Notes: a model not told the origin generated them from the letters alone. Positions 1-6,379 are shown, counted from the first letter of the stretch. The stretch is DNA of 6,638 nt from Rhodocyclales bacterium (GCA_021286885.1 JAJTBM010000166.1:1-6638); one strand, 5' to 3'. Translations and numbers: made by a program.

Positions 1-548
1 TGATGGGAAAAATCCTTCACGAACAGACCGTTGCTATCGGGAGGCAGCATGGCTGCGCCCACATCCCCCGAAAACAGGATCTTGGCCTTGGGGTCGTAAA
101 GATGGAAGTTGCCCGAGGAGTGCAGGTAATGGGCCGGAATCGCCTGCAGCTCCAGCCCGCCCACCTTGATGGGCATGCCCTGGTCGGGAATGGGGATGAA
201 GGTCGTATCCTGGCCGCCAAAATGGGGCAGGAAGCTTTGCCACAGCCAGCTGGTGTAGCACTTCAAGTCGGGGCGGAACTCCAGCCACAGGGCCAGGGAC
301 GAGATGATGTCCGGATCCTGGTGGGAGGCAAAAATGCCCGCCAGTTGGGTCGGGTTGCATTCGGCCGAGAGGGCCGAGAACACCGCCGGAAAGATTTCGA
401 TGCCGCCCGGGTCGCACAACAGGGCCTCATCCCCGTGCACCACCACGTATTCGTTGGTATCGATGATGTAGCCAGGCTTGCCCGGATCACGGGCAATGGC
501 CAGCCAGCGGTGGTCGTCGTTCTGGTAGATGCAGTGGGCCTGCTTCAT
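1..548 (-). CDS. Oxygen-binding diiron protein (ODP family, metallo-beta-lactamase fold), 3' end cut by window edge
   Basis: The 182 visible residues start at an ATG and run off the left edge without a stop. The fold is that of the metallo-beta-lactamase / flavodiiron family in its ODP branch. The visible metal-ligand pattern is H76-x-D78-x-D80 in ASHQDPD, H140 in PAHYLHSSGN and D162 in FSGDVGAA. These match the HxExD...H...D order of flavodiiron proteins, with Asp in place of Glu. The histidine after D80 in hydrolytic relatives is Ile here, which argues against hydrolase activity. The last histidine ligand would lie beyond the window. ODPs are known to bind or reduce O2 at a diiron site and, in Treponema denticola, to act as an O2 sensor tied to chemotaxis. 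The gene follows the chemotaxis-like gene by 7 bases, with an AAGGA-type ribosome site inside that gene's end, so the two are almost certainly co-transcribed. Sensor rather than enzyme is inferred. No flavodoxin domain can be judged because the C-terminus is missing. Confidence 0.85.
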   Translation of the reverse strand, partial: MKQAHCIYQNDDHRWLAIARDPGKPGYIIDTNEYVVVHGDEALLCDPGGIEIFPAVFSALSAECNPTQLAGIFASHQDPDIISSLALWLEFRPDLKCYTSWLWQSFLPHFGGQDTTFIPIPDQGMPIKVGGLELQAIPAHYLHSSGNFHLYDPKAKILFSGDVGAAMLPPDSNGLFVKDFSH

Positions 549-555
549 GATTGTT

Positions 556-1176
556 TTAGTCCTTTACAAGGCGTTCTTTGCCAAGGATTTCGAGGGAGCG
601 TTTGATCTGGGCGATGACTTCGGCGAAGTCGGTGGAGACCTGCATCAGGGCCGGACTGAAGCTGCCCCCGTAGGCGGCTTCAATCTTGGCCGAACGGGCC
701 AGCACACCGCCCAGCTCCACCAGCTGCTGGGTTTCTTCAACGGCGGCACTCAAGCGGGTGTCCAGGGCCCGCAGCTTGAGCAACTGATCGGCCAGCCGGG
801 CCTGCCCTTTCTTGCGCACCTCACGCATGCCGCCGGCGCCCTCACCGCTCAAACGAACCGCCGCTGTCAGGATACCCAGATTGCGTTGGGCCTGCACAAC
901 TCCGGTGACACAACCTACCGAGCCCGATGTCATTTCTCGCAAGGCCGACATGTGCCGGGTCAGATCCTGGGCGAACCGCCGCAGTTCGTTGGACAGCACA
1001 CCAAAGCCCAGGGCCGCATTGCCTGCCCGTTTGGCCAGGAAAATGGCGTTCAGGGCCATCAGATTGATCCGGAAGGCGGTGGCTACAATCGCCTTGATCT
1101 CTTCATTGACACGAACGATGCTGACCAGCTCCCCGGACGGGGGGCGTAGCTCGGCAACGGGGACGGGTGCGTTCAT
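556..1176 (-). CDS. Soluble methyl-accepting chemotaxis-like signalling protein (MCP hairpin, degenerate tip)
   Basis: This 206-residue protein has no membrane segment and no recognisable sensor domain. Residues about 20-75 resemble the hairpin tip of chemoreceptors: INLMALNA, then AKRAG, GFGVLSNELRRFA, against the usual TNLLALNAAIEAARAGE and GRGFAVVAxEVRxLA. By-eye alignment with E. coli Tsr keeps the tip arginine (R388) but replaces E385 with Leu and E391 with Asn. Contacts with CheA/CheW may therefore be lost or altered. A second, weaker tip-like stretch (AKIEAAYGGSF) occurs near residue 165. The rest is mostly charged or alanine-leucine-rich helix, as expected for a coiled coil. A GGAG site at 1182-1185, 5 bases before the ATG, supports the start. 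It is the first gene of an operon with the ODP gene downstream, so a role in passing an oxygen signal is plausible. Partner proteins cannot be seen here. Confidence 0.8.
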   Translation of the reverse strand: MNAPVPVAELRPPSGELVSIVRVNEEIKAIVATAFRINLMALNAIFLAKRAGNAALGFGVLSNELRRFAQDLTRHMSALREMTSGSVGCVTGVVQAQRNLGILTAAVRLSGEGAGGMREVRKKGQARLADQLLKLRALDTRLSAAVEETQQLVELGGVLARSAKIEAAYGGSFSPALMQVSTDFAEVIAQIKRSLEILGKERLVKD

Positions 1177-1288
1177 GGGCGCTCCGCTGGTTCGGGGATT
1201 TAATCGAAAGAGACATACTCAGATGCCCCGAAGGATTAACGACACCACTCACCCGAGCTTAAGCGCCATGACAGGGGAAAGCTTTCAA

Positions 1289-1324
1289 CCCAAAACAAAG
1301 GGGCACACGAAATCGTGTGCCCCT
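1289..1324 (-). terminator. Rho-independent terminator after the Gcr-family gene
   Basis: An 11-bp perfect stem (1299-1309 with 1314-1324, core GGGGCACACG) closes a 4-base loop. Read on the - strand it is followed by TTTGTTTTGG. It starts about 50 bases past the stop of the large membrane-protein gene. It insulates that gene from the chemotaxis-like/ODP operon whose start lies about 110 bases further on. On the + strand no T-run follows the stem, so it works in one direction. Confidence 0.88.
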
Positions 1325-1373
1325 GTGGCTAAGCGACCCTAAAAAATGAACTACATCGCTCCCCTACCCAGAC

Positions 1374-3452
1374 TCACGCCTTGGGAGGCCACAGGAAATC
1401 CTGGGGCCGATGACGCAGGCGAGCCAACAGCCTCTGGCGCAAATGGCGCAAATCCTCAGCCGGCAGCTCATAGGCACGAATGGCCGTCCACAAAGACAGA
1501 CTGAAGCTCACCCCTAGGTTCAGCACGAACATGGTCGCCACCCCCAGGAGTGCCAGCGAGAACAAACCACTCCCCACCCACGGCAATTCCAGAGAGGCCG
1601 TGGCCAAGCTCAAGATGCCGGAGTTCAGGGTCACGTGACGCACATCCAGGGGCAATCCGAAGAACTTGCCCAGCACCGGCGTCATCCCCAGCATCAAACC
1701 CAAGGAAATATTGGTGGCCCAGCCCGACATATTGCGTGACACCACCCCCGCCAGCCGGATCATGCGCAGCTGGCCCACCCGGGCCCCGAGCCGGTGTTCG
1801 GCAATGGCCTGGGGCAGCCGGTGATAGACCGACCAATTATCTACCCAGCCCCCTATCAGCGCTGCCAGGAAGAGAATCACCCCCGTCAGGGCTGCGTAGA
1901 ACACGGTGCCACTATCCACCGGGCTCAAAGCATGGAACACATAGCTGGCTTCAGCCCGGGTGAGGTAGGAATGTCCCACCACCAAACGCCATACTGCATC
2001 AAACAGATAAGCGCCACCTGCCACCATGGCTACGTTGGCCATGGCCGCTGCCAACTGGGATCGGCAGATTCGGGCGGCGTAATCCACCATCACATCCAAG
2101 CGCTCCTCCCCTTGCCGATCCCTGATAATGGCTGCCATGGCAGCCGCCGTCATGGCCGGCTGCTTGGTAGCCAGAATCAGCCCGAAGGCCTGGAGCAACA
2201 AAAAGCTGACTGCATAATTAAGCCCCGAAGCCAGCCCCTCGATGAACAAGGCAAATCCGGCCCCCGTCACAGCCATTTTCATGGCCGCCGTGCCCACTGT
2301 CAGCAACCCACCGCCTGCCGCAGCAATCCAGATGTGGCTGTACTCCGCTGAAGACTCTGCCACATAGTGCTCACCCGTTTTACCGCTTCGATCCACAATT
2401 CTGCGCTGCAGGCGTTGCAGGTTACGGCGCACCAGGTGGCGCAGACTCGTACTATCCCGCCCAGCCAGGGCTAATTGGCGCAGAAGATCCAGTACCACTG
2501 CCGGCTGCTGACGCCCGGCGTGCATCACCGCTGCCAGCGCATTCAAGCGCACGAGGCAACGCTCAAGCACATCCAGGCCATAAACAATGTCGACACTGAT
2601 GCCTTCAGCCTCCAAACGCAGGGAGATTCGCTGAATTTCAGCCCAGCATGCGGCATCTGCCTCACGCCACGCAGCAACAGCCTCATCCATCCCGAGCCCG
2701 GTGGCCCATGCCTGCAGCAAAGCTTCGCCCCGTAGCCCAAGCACCACAAAGGGGGATTCAACCACTGCACCGGCAGAAGATCTTCCGCGTAGCTTGGCCG
2801 ACAGGCCTTGCCCTTGCACCCGTGCAAGCAATAGACGGAAACCATCCGCCATGGCCCGCCGCAGCCCCGCCCCCACCTGAGGTTCTGTGACGGGGAAAAG
2901 CAGTTCCAGCAGACGTTGCAAGGTCGCCGGCTGCAGTCCCAATACCAGCTGCAAGTCACGCGAGCTATCAAAGCTGCGACTCATCAGGTGGGATAGATCA
3001 TGATCATCCCGAGGGCTAGGCAAGACTTTCCGAGCGATTCGATCAGAAAACTCTGACAGGAAGCCCCGATCACTGGGAATTCCAAGCTCAGCAAACAAAT
3101 TTCGACCATCCGTGGCCTCCAGCAAGCTCTGGAGGGCCTGCCGCAGGTGGGCCGCCAAGGGCGGGCTCGCCTGCAGCATGTCGATCAGTACAGCCAATCG
3201 TTGGGTTGCAGGACCATGCACATCTTCGGCGCCAATATAGACGTCGGACCAGAGGGGGCCGCCCTGCAACCAGGACACCAGCGCGTGCCAGCTGTCTAGT
3301 TGATCCGGCAGATCCTCGGCTTCGAGCACCCCGAGCAGGATGCGTGCAAGGCGTTTGAAGGCGGGATGTTCCTGCCGCTGGGCCGGTAATGCTTCCACCA
3401 GCTGCGCGGCAAAACCATCTCCATGCGCGAAGGGAAGAGTGTATGTATTCAT
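1374..3452 (-). CDS. Polytopic membrane protein of the 'site-specific recombinase Gcr' family (COG4389 / SpecificRecomb)
   Basis: The protein is 692 residues. The N-terminal half (about 1-370) is hydrophilic and helical; residues 341-363 are basic and end in the GKTGEHYVA motif. The C-terminal half carries about six or seven hydrophobic segments, roughly at 372-396, 400-428, 465-492, 515-536, 580-600, 606-622 and 628-655. Family-like motifs are ATKQPAMTAAAMA (428-440) and GGWVDNWSVYHRLPQA (534-549). The family is annotated as site-specific recombinase after gonococcal gcr. No tyrosine- or serine-recombinase catalytic pattern is visible and the membrane segments make that role doubtful. Its true function is unknown. 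The start is the first ATG; a GGAGG lies about 12 bases upstream, which is rather far. It sits alone between an AT-rich spacer and a strong terminator, so it is probably its own transcription unit and not a nif gene by function. Confidence 0.82.
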   Translation of the reverse strand: MNTYTLPFAHGDGFAAQLVEALPAQRQEHPAFKRLARILLGVLEAEDLPDQLDSWHALVSWLQGGPLWSDVYIGAEDVHGPATQRLAVLIDMLQASPPLAAHLRQALQSLLEATDGRNLFAELGIPSDRGFLSEFSDRIARKVLPSPRDDHDLSHLMSRSFDSSRDLQLVLGLQPATLQRLLELLFPVTEPQVGAGLRRAMADGFRLLLARVQGQGLSAKLRGRSSAGAVVESPFVVLGLRGEALLQAWATGLGMDEAVAAWREADAACWAEIQRISLRLEAEGISVDIVYGLDVLERCLVRLNALAAVMHAGRQQPAVVLDLLRQLALAGRDSTSLRHLVRRNLQRLQRRIVDRSGKTGEHYVAESSAEYSHIWIAAAGGGLLTVGTAAMKMAVTGAGFALFIEGLASGLNYAVSFLLLQAFGLILATKQPAMTAAAMAAIIRDRQGEERLDVMVDYAARICRSQLAAAMANVAMVAGGAYLFDAVWRLVVGHSYLTRAEASYVFHALSPVDSGTVFYAALTGVILFLAALIGGWVDNWSVYHRLPQAIAEHRLGARVGQLRMIRLAGVVSRNMSGWATNISLGLMLGMTPVLGKFFGLPLDVRHVTLNSGILSLATASLELPWVGSGLFSLALLGVATMFVLNLGVSFSLSLWTAIRAYELPAEDLRHLRQRLLARLRHRPQDFLWPPKA

Positions 3453-3580
3453 GCCTGAGGGAGCCCTCCAACCCCCTCAAAGTTCCGACAGATTTGTTAC
3501 TTTCGCCGCCCAAAAAATGCTTAAAAGCAACAACAAAACGACTCAAGCAACTGATTTTTAATCATAAAATTATCAAACAA
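3453..3580 (-). promoter_or_regulatory. AT-rich intergenic spacer, probable promoter region of the Gcr-family gene
   Basis: These 128 bases between the SIR2-like stop and the Gcr-family start are much richer in A and T than the flanking genes, as expected for a promoter region. I could not find a convincing -35/-10 pair, nor a -24/-12 sigma-54 element or TGT-N10-ACA site. The promoter role is therefore inferred from position and base composition only. Confidence 0.35.
3512..3529 (-). terminator. Weak possible terminator after the SIR2-like gene
   Basis: On the - strand, TGCTT and AAGCA form a 5-bp AT-rich stem with a 2-base loop (or 4 bp with a 4-base loop), followed by six T residues. It lies about 50 bases past the SIR2-like stop. 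The stem is short and poor in GC, so real termination is doubtful. Confidence 0.25.
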
Positions 3581-4441
3581 TTATGCCACTTCCAATGCCT
3601 CGCCCAGCAGGGCCGAGAGGGGCGCTTCGATGATCTCGATGCCCATCCGGGCACAGAAACGGCGCTCCTTGGCGGTGGGTTCTTCGATCACCGCCCAGGC
3701 GGCGGGGCCAGTGGAACAGTCGTAGATGATGTCGCTCATCACCATGCGCTCGGTGTCCCGGTTCAGGCGCAGCCCCAGGAACAGGTAGCGCTTGCCCACC
3801 CGGCGGGCCTTGAGGAAGGGCGGGATGGAGAAGCCGCCCATCAACTCGGTGATGTAATCCACGTAATCGGCATCGGAAGCGATGAAATCCGGGTGGGGAC
3901 GCGGGGTGCCCATGGGCTTGAACAGCACCGGCAGGCTGCTATCCACCGACTCGTTGCTGACTTCGGCGTACTTTTCACCGTCGTGCTGGTAGAGCCGGTA
4001 GCGGAAGGCGGTGCCGGCCATCCGGGCAATCCCCACCACCAGAATGTGGGGGGTGCCCGCCCACTGCTGCTGGAACTGGATGTCCCGGTTCACGTCGATC
4101 ACGTAATCCGGGTTGAAGCCGGCCAGCCAAGCGTGGAAGGCCGATTCCGTCCAGTCATCGGAATCGTAGGTGGTGGTCAGAAACTTGTTGACCACCCCGC
4201 GCCCGCGCTTGAGCTCCACGTTCATCGCCGCCCGAGGGAATTCATACATCAGGCGCGGGGCCATGGGCTGGCCGTTGTTCATGGCCAGGATGAGGCTGTT
4301 GCTATCGGCGGGGATGGGCTTGCCGGTCACCTTGTGGGTCACGTGGGCCAGGGCGCCCGGCCCCAGATAGGGGACGATTTCGCCGGATGCAAGACCGGCA
4401 TGCAACTGGGCCAGCAAGTCAGAGGGGATGGTCAGGCTCAT
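3581..4441 (-). CDS. SIR2-like domain protein in a nif context, function unknown
   Basis: This is a 286-residue soluble protein with no signal or membrane segment. Near the N-terminus, VPYLGPGAL (23-31) resembles the nucleotide-binding GAG loop of SIR2-like (SIR2_2) proteins. PVLFKPMG (171-178) lies where these proteins usually have a V-x-K-L-H-G motif, so the sirtuin-type catalytic His is replaced (Pro-Met-Gly). DADYVDYI (190-197) and RYLFLGLRLNRDTERM (218-233) match the later SIR2_2 pattern, in which the second usually reads FLGYSLxDxNxR. The domain therefore probably still binds NAD or ADP-ribose, but classical deacylase chemistry is unlikely. The start at 4441 is chosen because GGAG sits 6 bases before it; an ATG 18 bases upstream has no such site. 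It lies downstream of nifQ on the same strand but beyond a strong terminator. A link to DraT and NAD is speculative. Confidence 0.72.
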   Translation of the reverse strand: MSLTIPSDLLAQLHAGLASGEIVPYLGPGALAHVTHKVTGKPIPADSNSLILAMNNGQPMAPRLMYEFPRAAMNVELKRGRGVVNKFLTTTYDSDDWTESAFHAWLAGFNPDYVIDVNRDIQFQQQWAGTPHILVVGIARMAGTAFRYRLYQHDGEKYAEVSNESVDSSLPVLFKPMGTPRPHPDFIASDADYVDYITELMGGFSIPPFLKARRVGKRYLFLGLRLNRDTERMVMSDIIYDCSTGPAAWAVIEEPTAKERRFCARMGIEIIEAPLSALLGEALEVA

Positions 4442-4447
4442 GGAAGA

Positions 4448-4451
4448 CTCC
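4448..4451 (-). promoter_or_regulatory. Ribosome binding site deciding the SIR2-like start
   Basis: GGAG on the - strand, 6 bases upstream of the ATG at 4441. It favours this start over the in-frame ATG at 4459, which has no purine-rich site before it. Confidence 0.6.
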
Positions 4452-4530
4452 GGGGGCATGGGGTTGATCTTGTGGGGGTCGTTGAATCTGGGGGCACACA
4501 GCCGGGCCGGCGTGGGGCCGCCCTACTCGC

Positions 4531-4567
4531 AAAAAAACCGCCCCGGCTCGGATGAGCCTGGGGGCGG
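4531..4567 (-). terminator. Rho-independent terminator after nifQ
   Basis: On the - strand, CCGCCCC pairs with GGGGCGG and GGCTC with GAGCC. There is a 2-base bulge and a 4-base loop, and seven T residues follow at once. It begins about 20 bases past the nifQ stop. The strong GC stem and long T-run make it one of the clearest signals in the window. It should limit read-through into the SIR2-like gene. Confidence 0.92.
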
Positions 4568-4587
4568 GAACGAGGAGATGAATCGGA

Positions 4588-5214
4588 TCAGGCATGCAAG
4601 GCCAGGCCCTGGGGCGCCATGGCCGCCAGGGGCAGGCCCTCTTCGGGGCCAAAGCAGACCGGCTTGTCGTTGCACACGGCGCAGCTGGGGGCGCGACAGG
4701 CGTGAATTTCGGCCCGGTCGCAGAGCTGCTTGTAGAAAAACTTCTTCCACTTCATGTCCTGATTGTTCAGGGCATGCAGGCTGGGGAAATGGGTGGCGAG
4801 CAGTTCGCCAAGCAGGTGGCGGGACGGCAAACCCATGTCCTGCCACAGATGATTGGTGCCCATGCAGGCGGTAGAAACCGCACAGGCCACCCACAGACTG
4901 CGGGTGTCGTCTTCCACCCGGTGATCCCACAGCAGGGCGAGCAGGTCGGAAAACTCGTCGATAGAGTTGCCCGGCTGGGCGGCCCGCTTCTGGGCGGCGC
5001 GCAAGTCCAGGTGCACATCCCAATCCAGATAGGGGAACTCGCTTTCCAGCAGCCAGGAAAACTCCTCCACCCCAATGCCGGCCACCGGCGCCTGGTATTC
5101 GTCGGGGCGCAGGCCCGCGCTGGCGATCACACCGGCCAGGGCCAGGGTGGTGACGTCGGAGGGGTCGCTGGCAGCGGCCAGCAGCTGGAGATCAAGATTA
5201 GCCAGGGTTCCCAT
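4588..5214 (-). CDS. nifQ: NifQ, molybdenum-delivery protein for FeMo-cofactor synthesis
   Basis: NifQ carries an iron-sulfur/molybdenum cluster and supplies Mo for FeMo-cofactor assembly on the NifEN/NifH system in the cytoplasm. The 208-residue product has the family's C-terminal cysteine signature Cx4Cx2Cx5C at C173, C178, C181 and C187, preceded by C165. It also has the conserved stretches HLWQDMGLPSRHLL (122-135) and NQDMKWKKFFYKQLC (151-165). Length is normal for the family. The start at 5214 is chosen because GGAGG lies 5 bases upstream, and because the in-frame ATG at 5277 is upstream of the predicted transcription start near 5242. A sigma-54 promoter and a NifA-type site precede it, so induction under nitrogen-fixing conditions is expected. 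A strong terminator follows, so it is probably transcribed alone. It lies downstream of draT on the same strand. Confidence 0.95.
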   Translation of the reverse strand: MGTLANLDLQLLAAASDPSDVTTLALAGVIASAGLRPDEYQAPVAGIGVEEFSWLLESEFPYLDWDVHLDLRAAQKRAAQPGNSIDEFSDLLALLWDHRVEDDTRSLWVACAVSTACMGTNHLWQDMGLPSRHLLGELLATHFPSLHALNNQDMKWKKFFYKQLCDRAEIHACRAPSCAVCNDKPVCFGPEEGLPLAAMAPQGLALHA

Positions 5215-5219
5215 GGGGG

Positions 5220-5224
5220 CCTCC
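5220..5224 (-). promoter_or_regulatory. nifQ ribosome binding site
   Basis: GGAGG on the - strand, 5 bases before the ATG at 5214. It fixes the nifQ start at the MGTLANLD methionine. Confidence 0.7.
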
Positions 5225-5252
5225 GCGAAAACGTTTGCACTGTCTCTCCTGC

Positions 5253-5268
5253 TGCAAGGGACATGCCA
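5253..5268 (-). promoter_or_regulatory. Sigma-54 (-24/-12) promoter of nifQ
   Basis: On the - strand the sequence reads TGGCAT-N5-TTGCA against the consensus TGGCAC-N5-TTGCW. The GG and GC pairs are exactly 10 bases apart. The predicted transcription start is near 5242, about 28 bases upstream of the nifQ ATG. A perfect TGT-N10-ACA site lies about 100 bases further upstream, as expected for NifA activation. No IHF consensus is seen between them, but the A-rich tracts around 5296-5313 could bend DNA. Confidence 0.85.
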
Positions 5269-5363
5269 CCCTTTCACGGCTTCCTGTGCCTGGCTAAAAA
5301 CCCTTCAAAAACAAAGCCAGATGCACCGCCCACGCCCCCGGGCCGGCCCGCCAGGACGGGCTT

Positions 5364-5379
5364 TGTCGGCTTCCCTACA
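5364..5379. promoter_or_regulatory. NifA upstream activator site (TGT-N10-ACA) for nifQ
   Basis: A perfect TGT-N10-ACA match lies roughly 120-140 bases upstream of the predicted nifQ transcription start, within the normal range for NifA sites. It is in the spacer just downstream of the draT stop. The element is palindromic, so strand is not assigned. Confidence 0.75.
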
Positions 5380-5420
5380 GTGCGGTGCACCACGCACTGA
5401 TGCAAATCCGCCGCCCGCGC

Positions 5421-6359
5421 TCAACGCTCCAGGCGCACCGGGTACAGGCCCCCCAGCACGGCAAACTCCTCTTCGCCATTCAGCAGGCCGGGCAAGAGGC
5501 GCGTATAGAAGAACACCTTGGTGAGGGGCACCTCCACCTTCAGGAGATGATCGCCAAACTCTCCGGCCCGCTCCCGGGAGAGGGAAAAGGAGTTCAGATT
5601 ATTGAGCAGAAAAACCGGCGCCCCGTCGGGCCCGGCGCCCAGCTGCTCGTGGGCATCGAGCCGGTTCACGCCCCGGTACAGGGTGAGGTGGCTGCGATCC
5701 GGGTCGGGCCGGTGCAGCTCGTACTGGGCGTAGGTATATAGAAGATCGAGCTGGGCCTCCAGGGCGTTGGTGCCGTACAAGCCGGCGGCGCGGGCTTCCT
5801 GGTAGCGGGCCTGGGCCTCGCTGGCCAGGTCTTGCAGGCTGCCCCGGTGGTAACGGGCCAGCAGGCCGAAGCGGGACTCCACCCAGCCCTTGAGCACCGC
5901 CGCCTCCCGCCCGTCCGCATCGAAGGCCCAGCCCCGCACCAGGCGCAGGTAGTTGCTGCGTATCCGGGCCCGGGGGGCGGCCTTGTGGCGACAGGGGGCG
6001 AGCCGCCCCAGCTCGGGCACGAAGCCCAGCTCCTCGGGGCGCTCCAGGCGGAAGTGCACCACCATGTAATCCACAAAGCGCCGGGCCCGCTCGGCGGGGT
6101 CGGGCAAGGCCTCCAGCATCGCAAACAGGCGCCGGTGCAGCACCCACACCCCATCCAGGGTGAGGGGGGACGGATGTTGCTGATACGACAATCCTCCCAG
6201 AATCGCGGCGGGCAAATTGCAGCGATTAATGGGCAGGCGGGCCGCACGCGGCAATACCGGAAAAGACGCCTCAGGGATTTCAGGTACAAGCGCAGGTACA
6301 GGCGTAGCCGGAGCAGACCCGGACGCATTGGCACCATTAGCGCCATGGGCGACAAACAT
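5421..6359 (-). CDS. draT: DraT, NAD(+)--dinitrogen-reductase ADP-D-ribosyltransferase
   Basis: DraT moves ADP-ribose from NAD onto a conserved arginine (Arg100/101) of NifH, reversibly switching off nitrogenase in response to ammonium or energy loss. The product from this ATG is 312 residues. The conserved body begins at LPINRCNLPAAILGG (42-56). The R-S-E type ADP-ribosyltransferase elements are visible: LYRG with R229, NSFSLSRERA (256-265) as the STS-like element, and GEEEF with E296-E298 as the ExE element. The first ~40 residues are rich in Ala and Pro and look like a flexible extension. The start is uncertain: this ATG has no clear ribosome site, a TTG at 6377 has AGGGAG 9 bases upstream, and a GTG at 6443 is also in frame. 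The position divergent from nifH matches Azospirillum and Rhodospirillum. The usual partner draG is not adjacent; nifQ follows instead. I saw no clear promoter. Confidence 0.93.
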   Translation of the reverse strand: MFVAHGANGANASGSAPATPVPALVPEIPEASFPVLPRAARLPINRCNLPAAILGGLSYQQHPSPLTLDGVWVLHRRLFAMLEALPDPAERARRFVDYMVVHFRLERPEELGFVPELGRLAPCRHKAAPRARIRSNYLRLVRGWAFDADGREAAVLKGWVESRFGLLARYHRGSLQDLASEAQARYQEARAAGLYGTNALEAQLDLLYTYAQYELHRPDPDRSHLTLYRGVNRLDAHEQLGAGPDGAPVFLLNNLNSFSLSRERAGEFGDHLLKVEVPLTKVFFYTRLLPGLLNGEEEFAVLGGLYPVRLER

Positions 6360-6379
6360 TGCCGAAGACGGACTCAATC

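Noticed and set aside
3..605. 200-codon + strand frame at the left edge
   Set aside because: It is antisense to the ODP gene, which has conserved metal-ligand motifs; the + frame shows no family features.
1277..1286. 10-bp palindrome GAAAGCTTTC next to the terminator
   Set aside because: It is short and matches no operator I know; palindromes of this size occur by chance, and no partner copy was found.
3552..3564. FNR/Anr-like palindrome TGATT-TTT-AATCA upstream of the Gcr-family gene
   Set aside because: The spacing between TGAT and ATCA is 5 rather than 4 bases and the outer TT/AA bases do not match TTGAT-N4-ATCAA.
3389..4555. 388-codon open frame on the + strand, rich in His, Gly and Val
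   Set aside because: It is antisense to the SIR2-like gene, lacks a credible ribosome site and has no recognisable domain. Long antisense frames are expected in GC-rich DNA.
4594..5400. 268-codon + strand frame
   Set aside because: It is antisense to nifQ, whose cysteine motif and length are beyond doubt, and it crosses the nifQ promoter.
5666..6355. 229-codon - strand frame within draT
   Set aside because: It is the out-of-frame shadow of draT, with Pro/Arg/Ala/Cys-biased composition and no motif.
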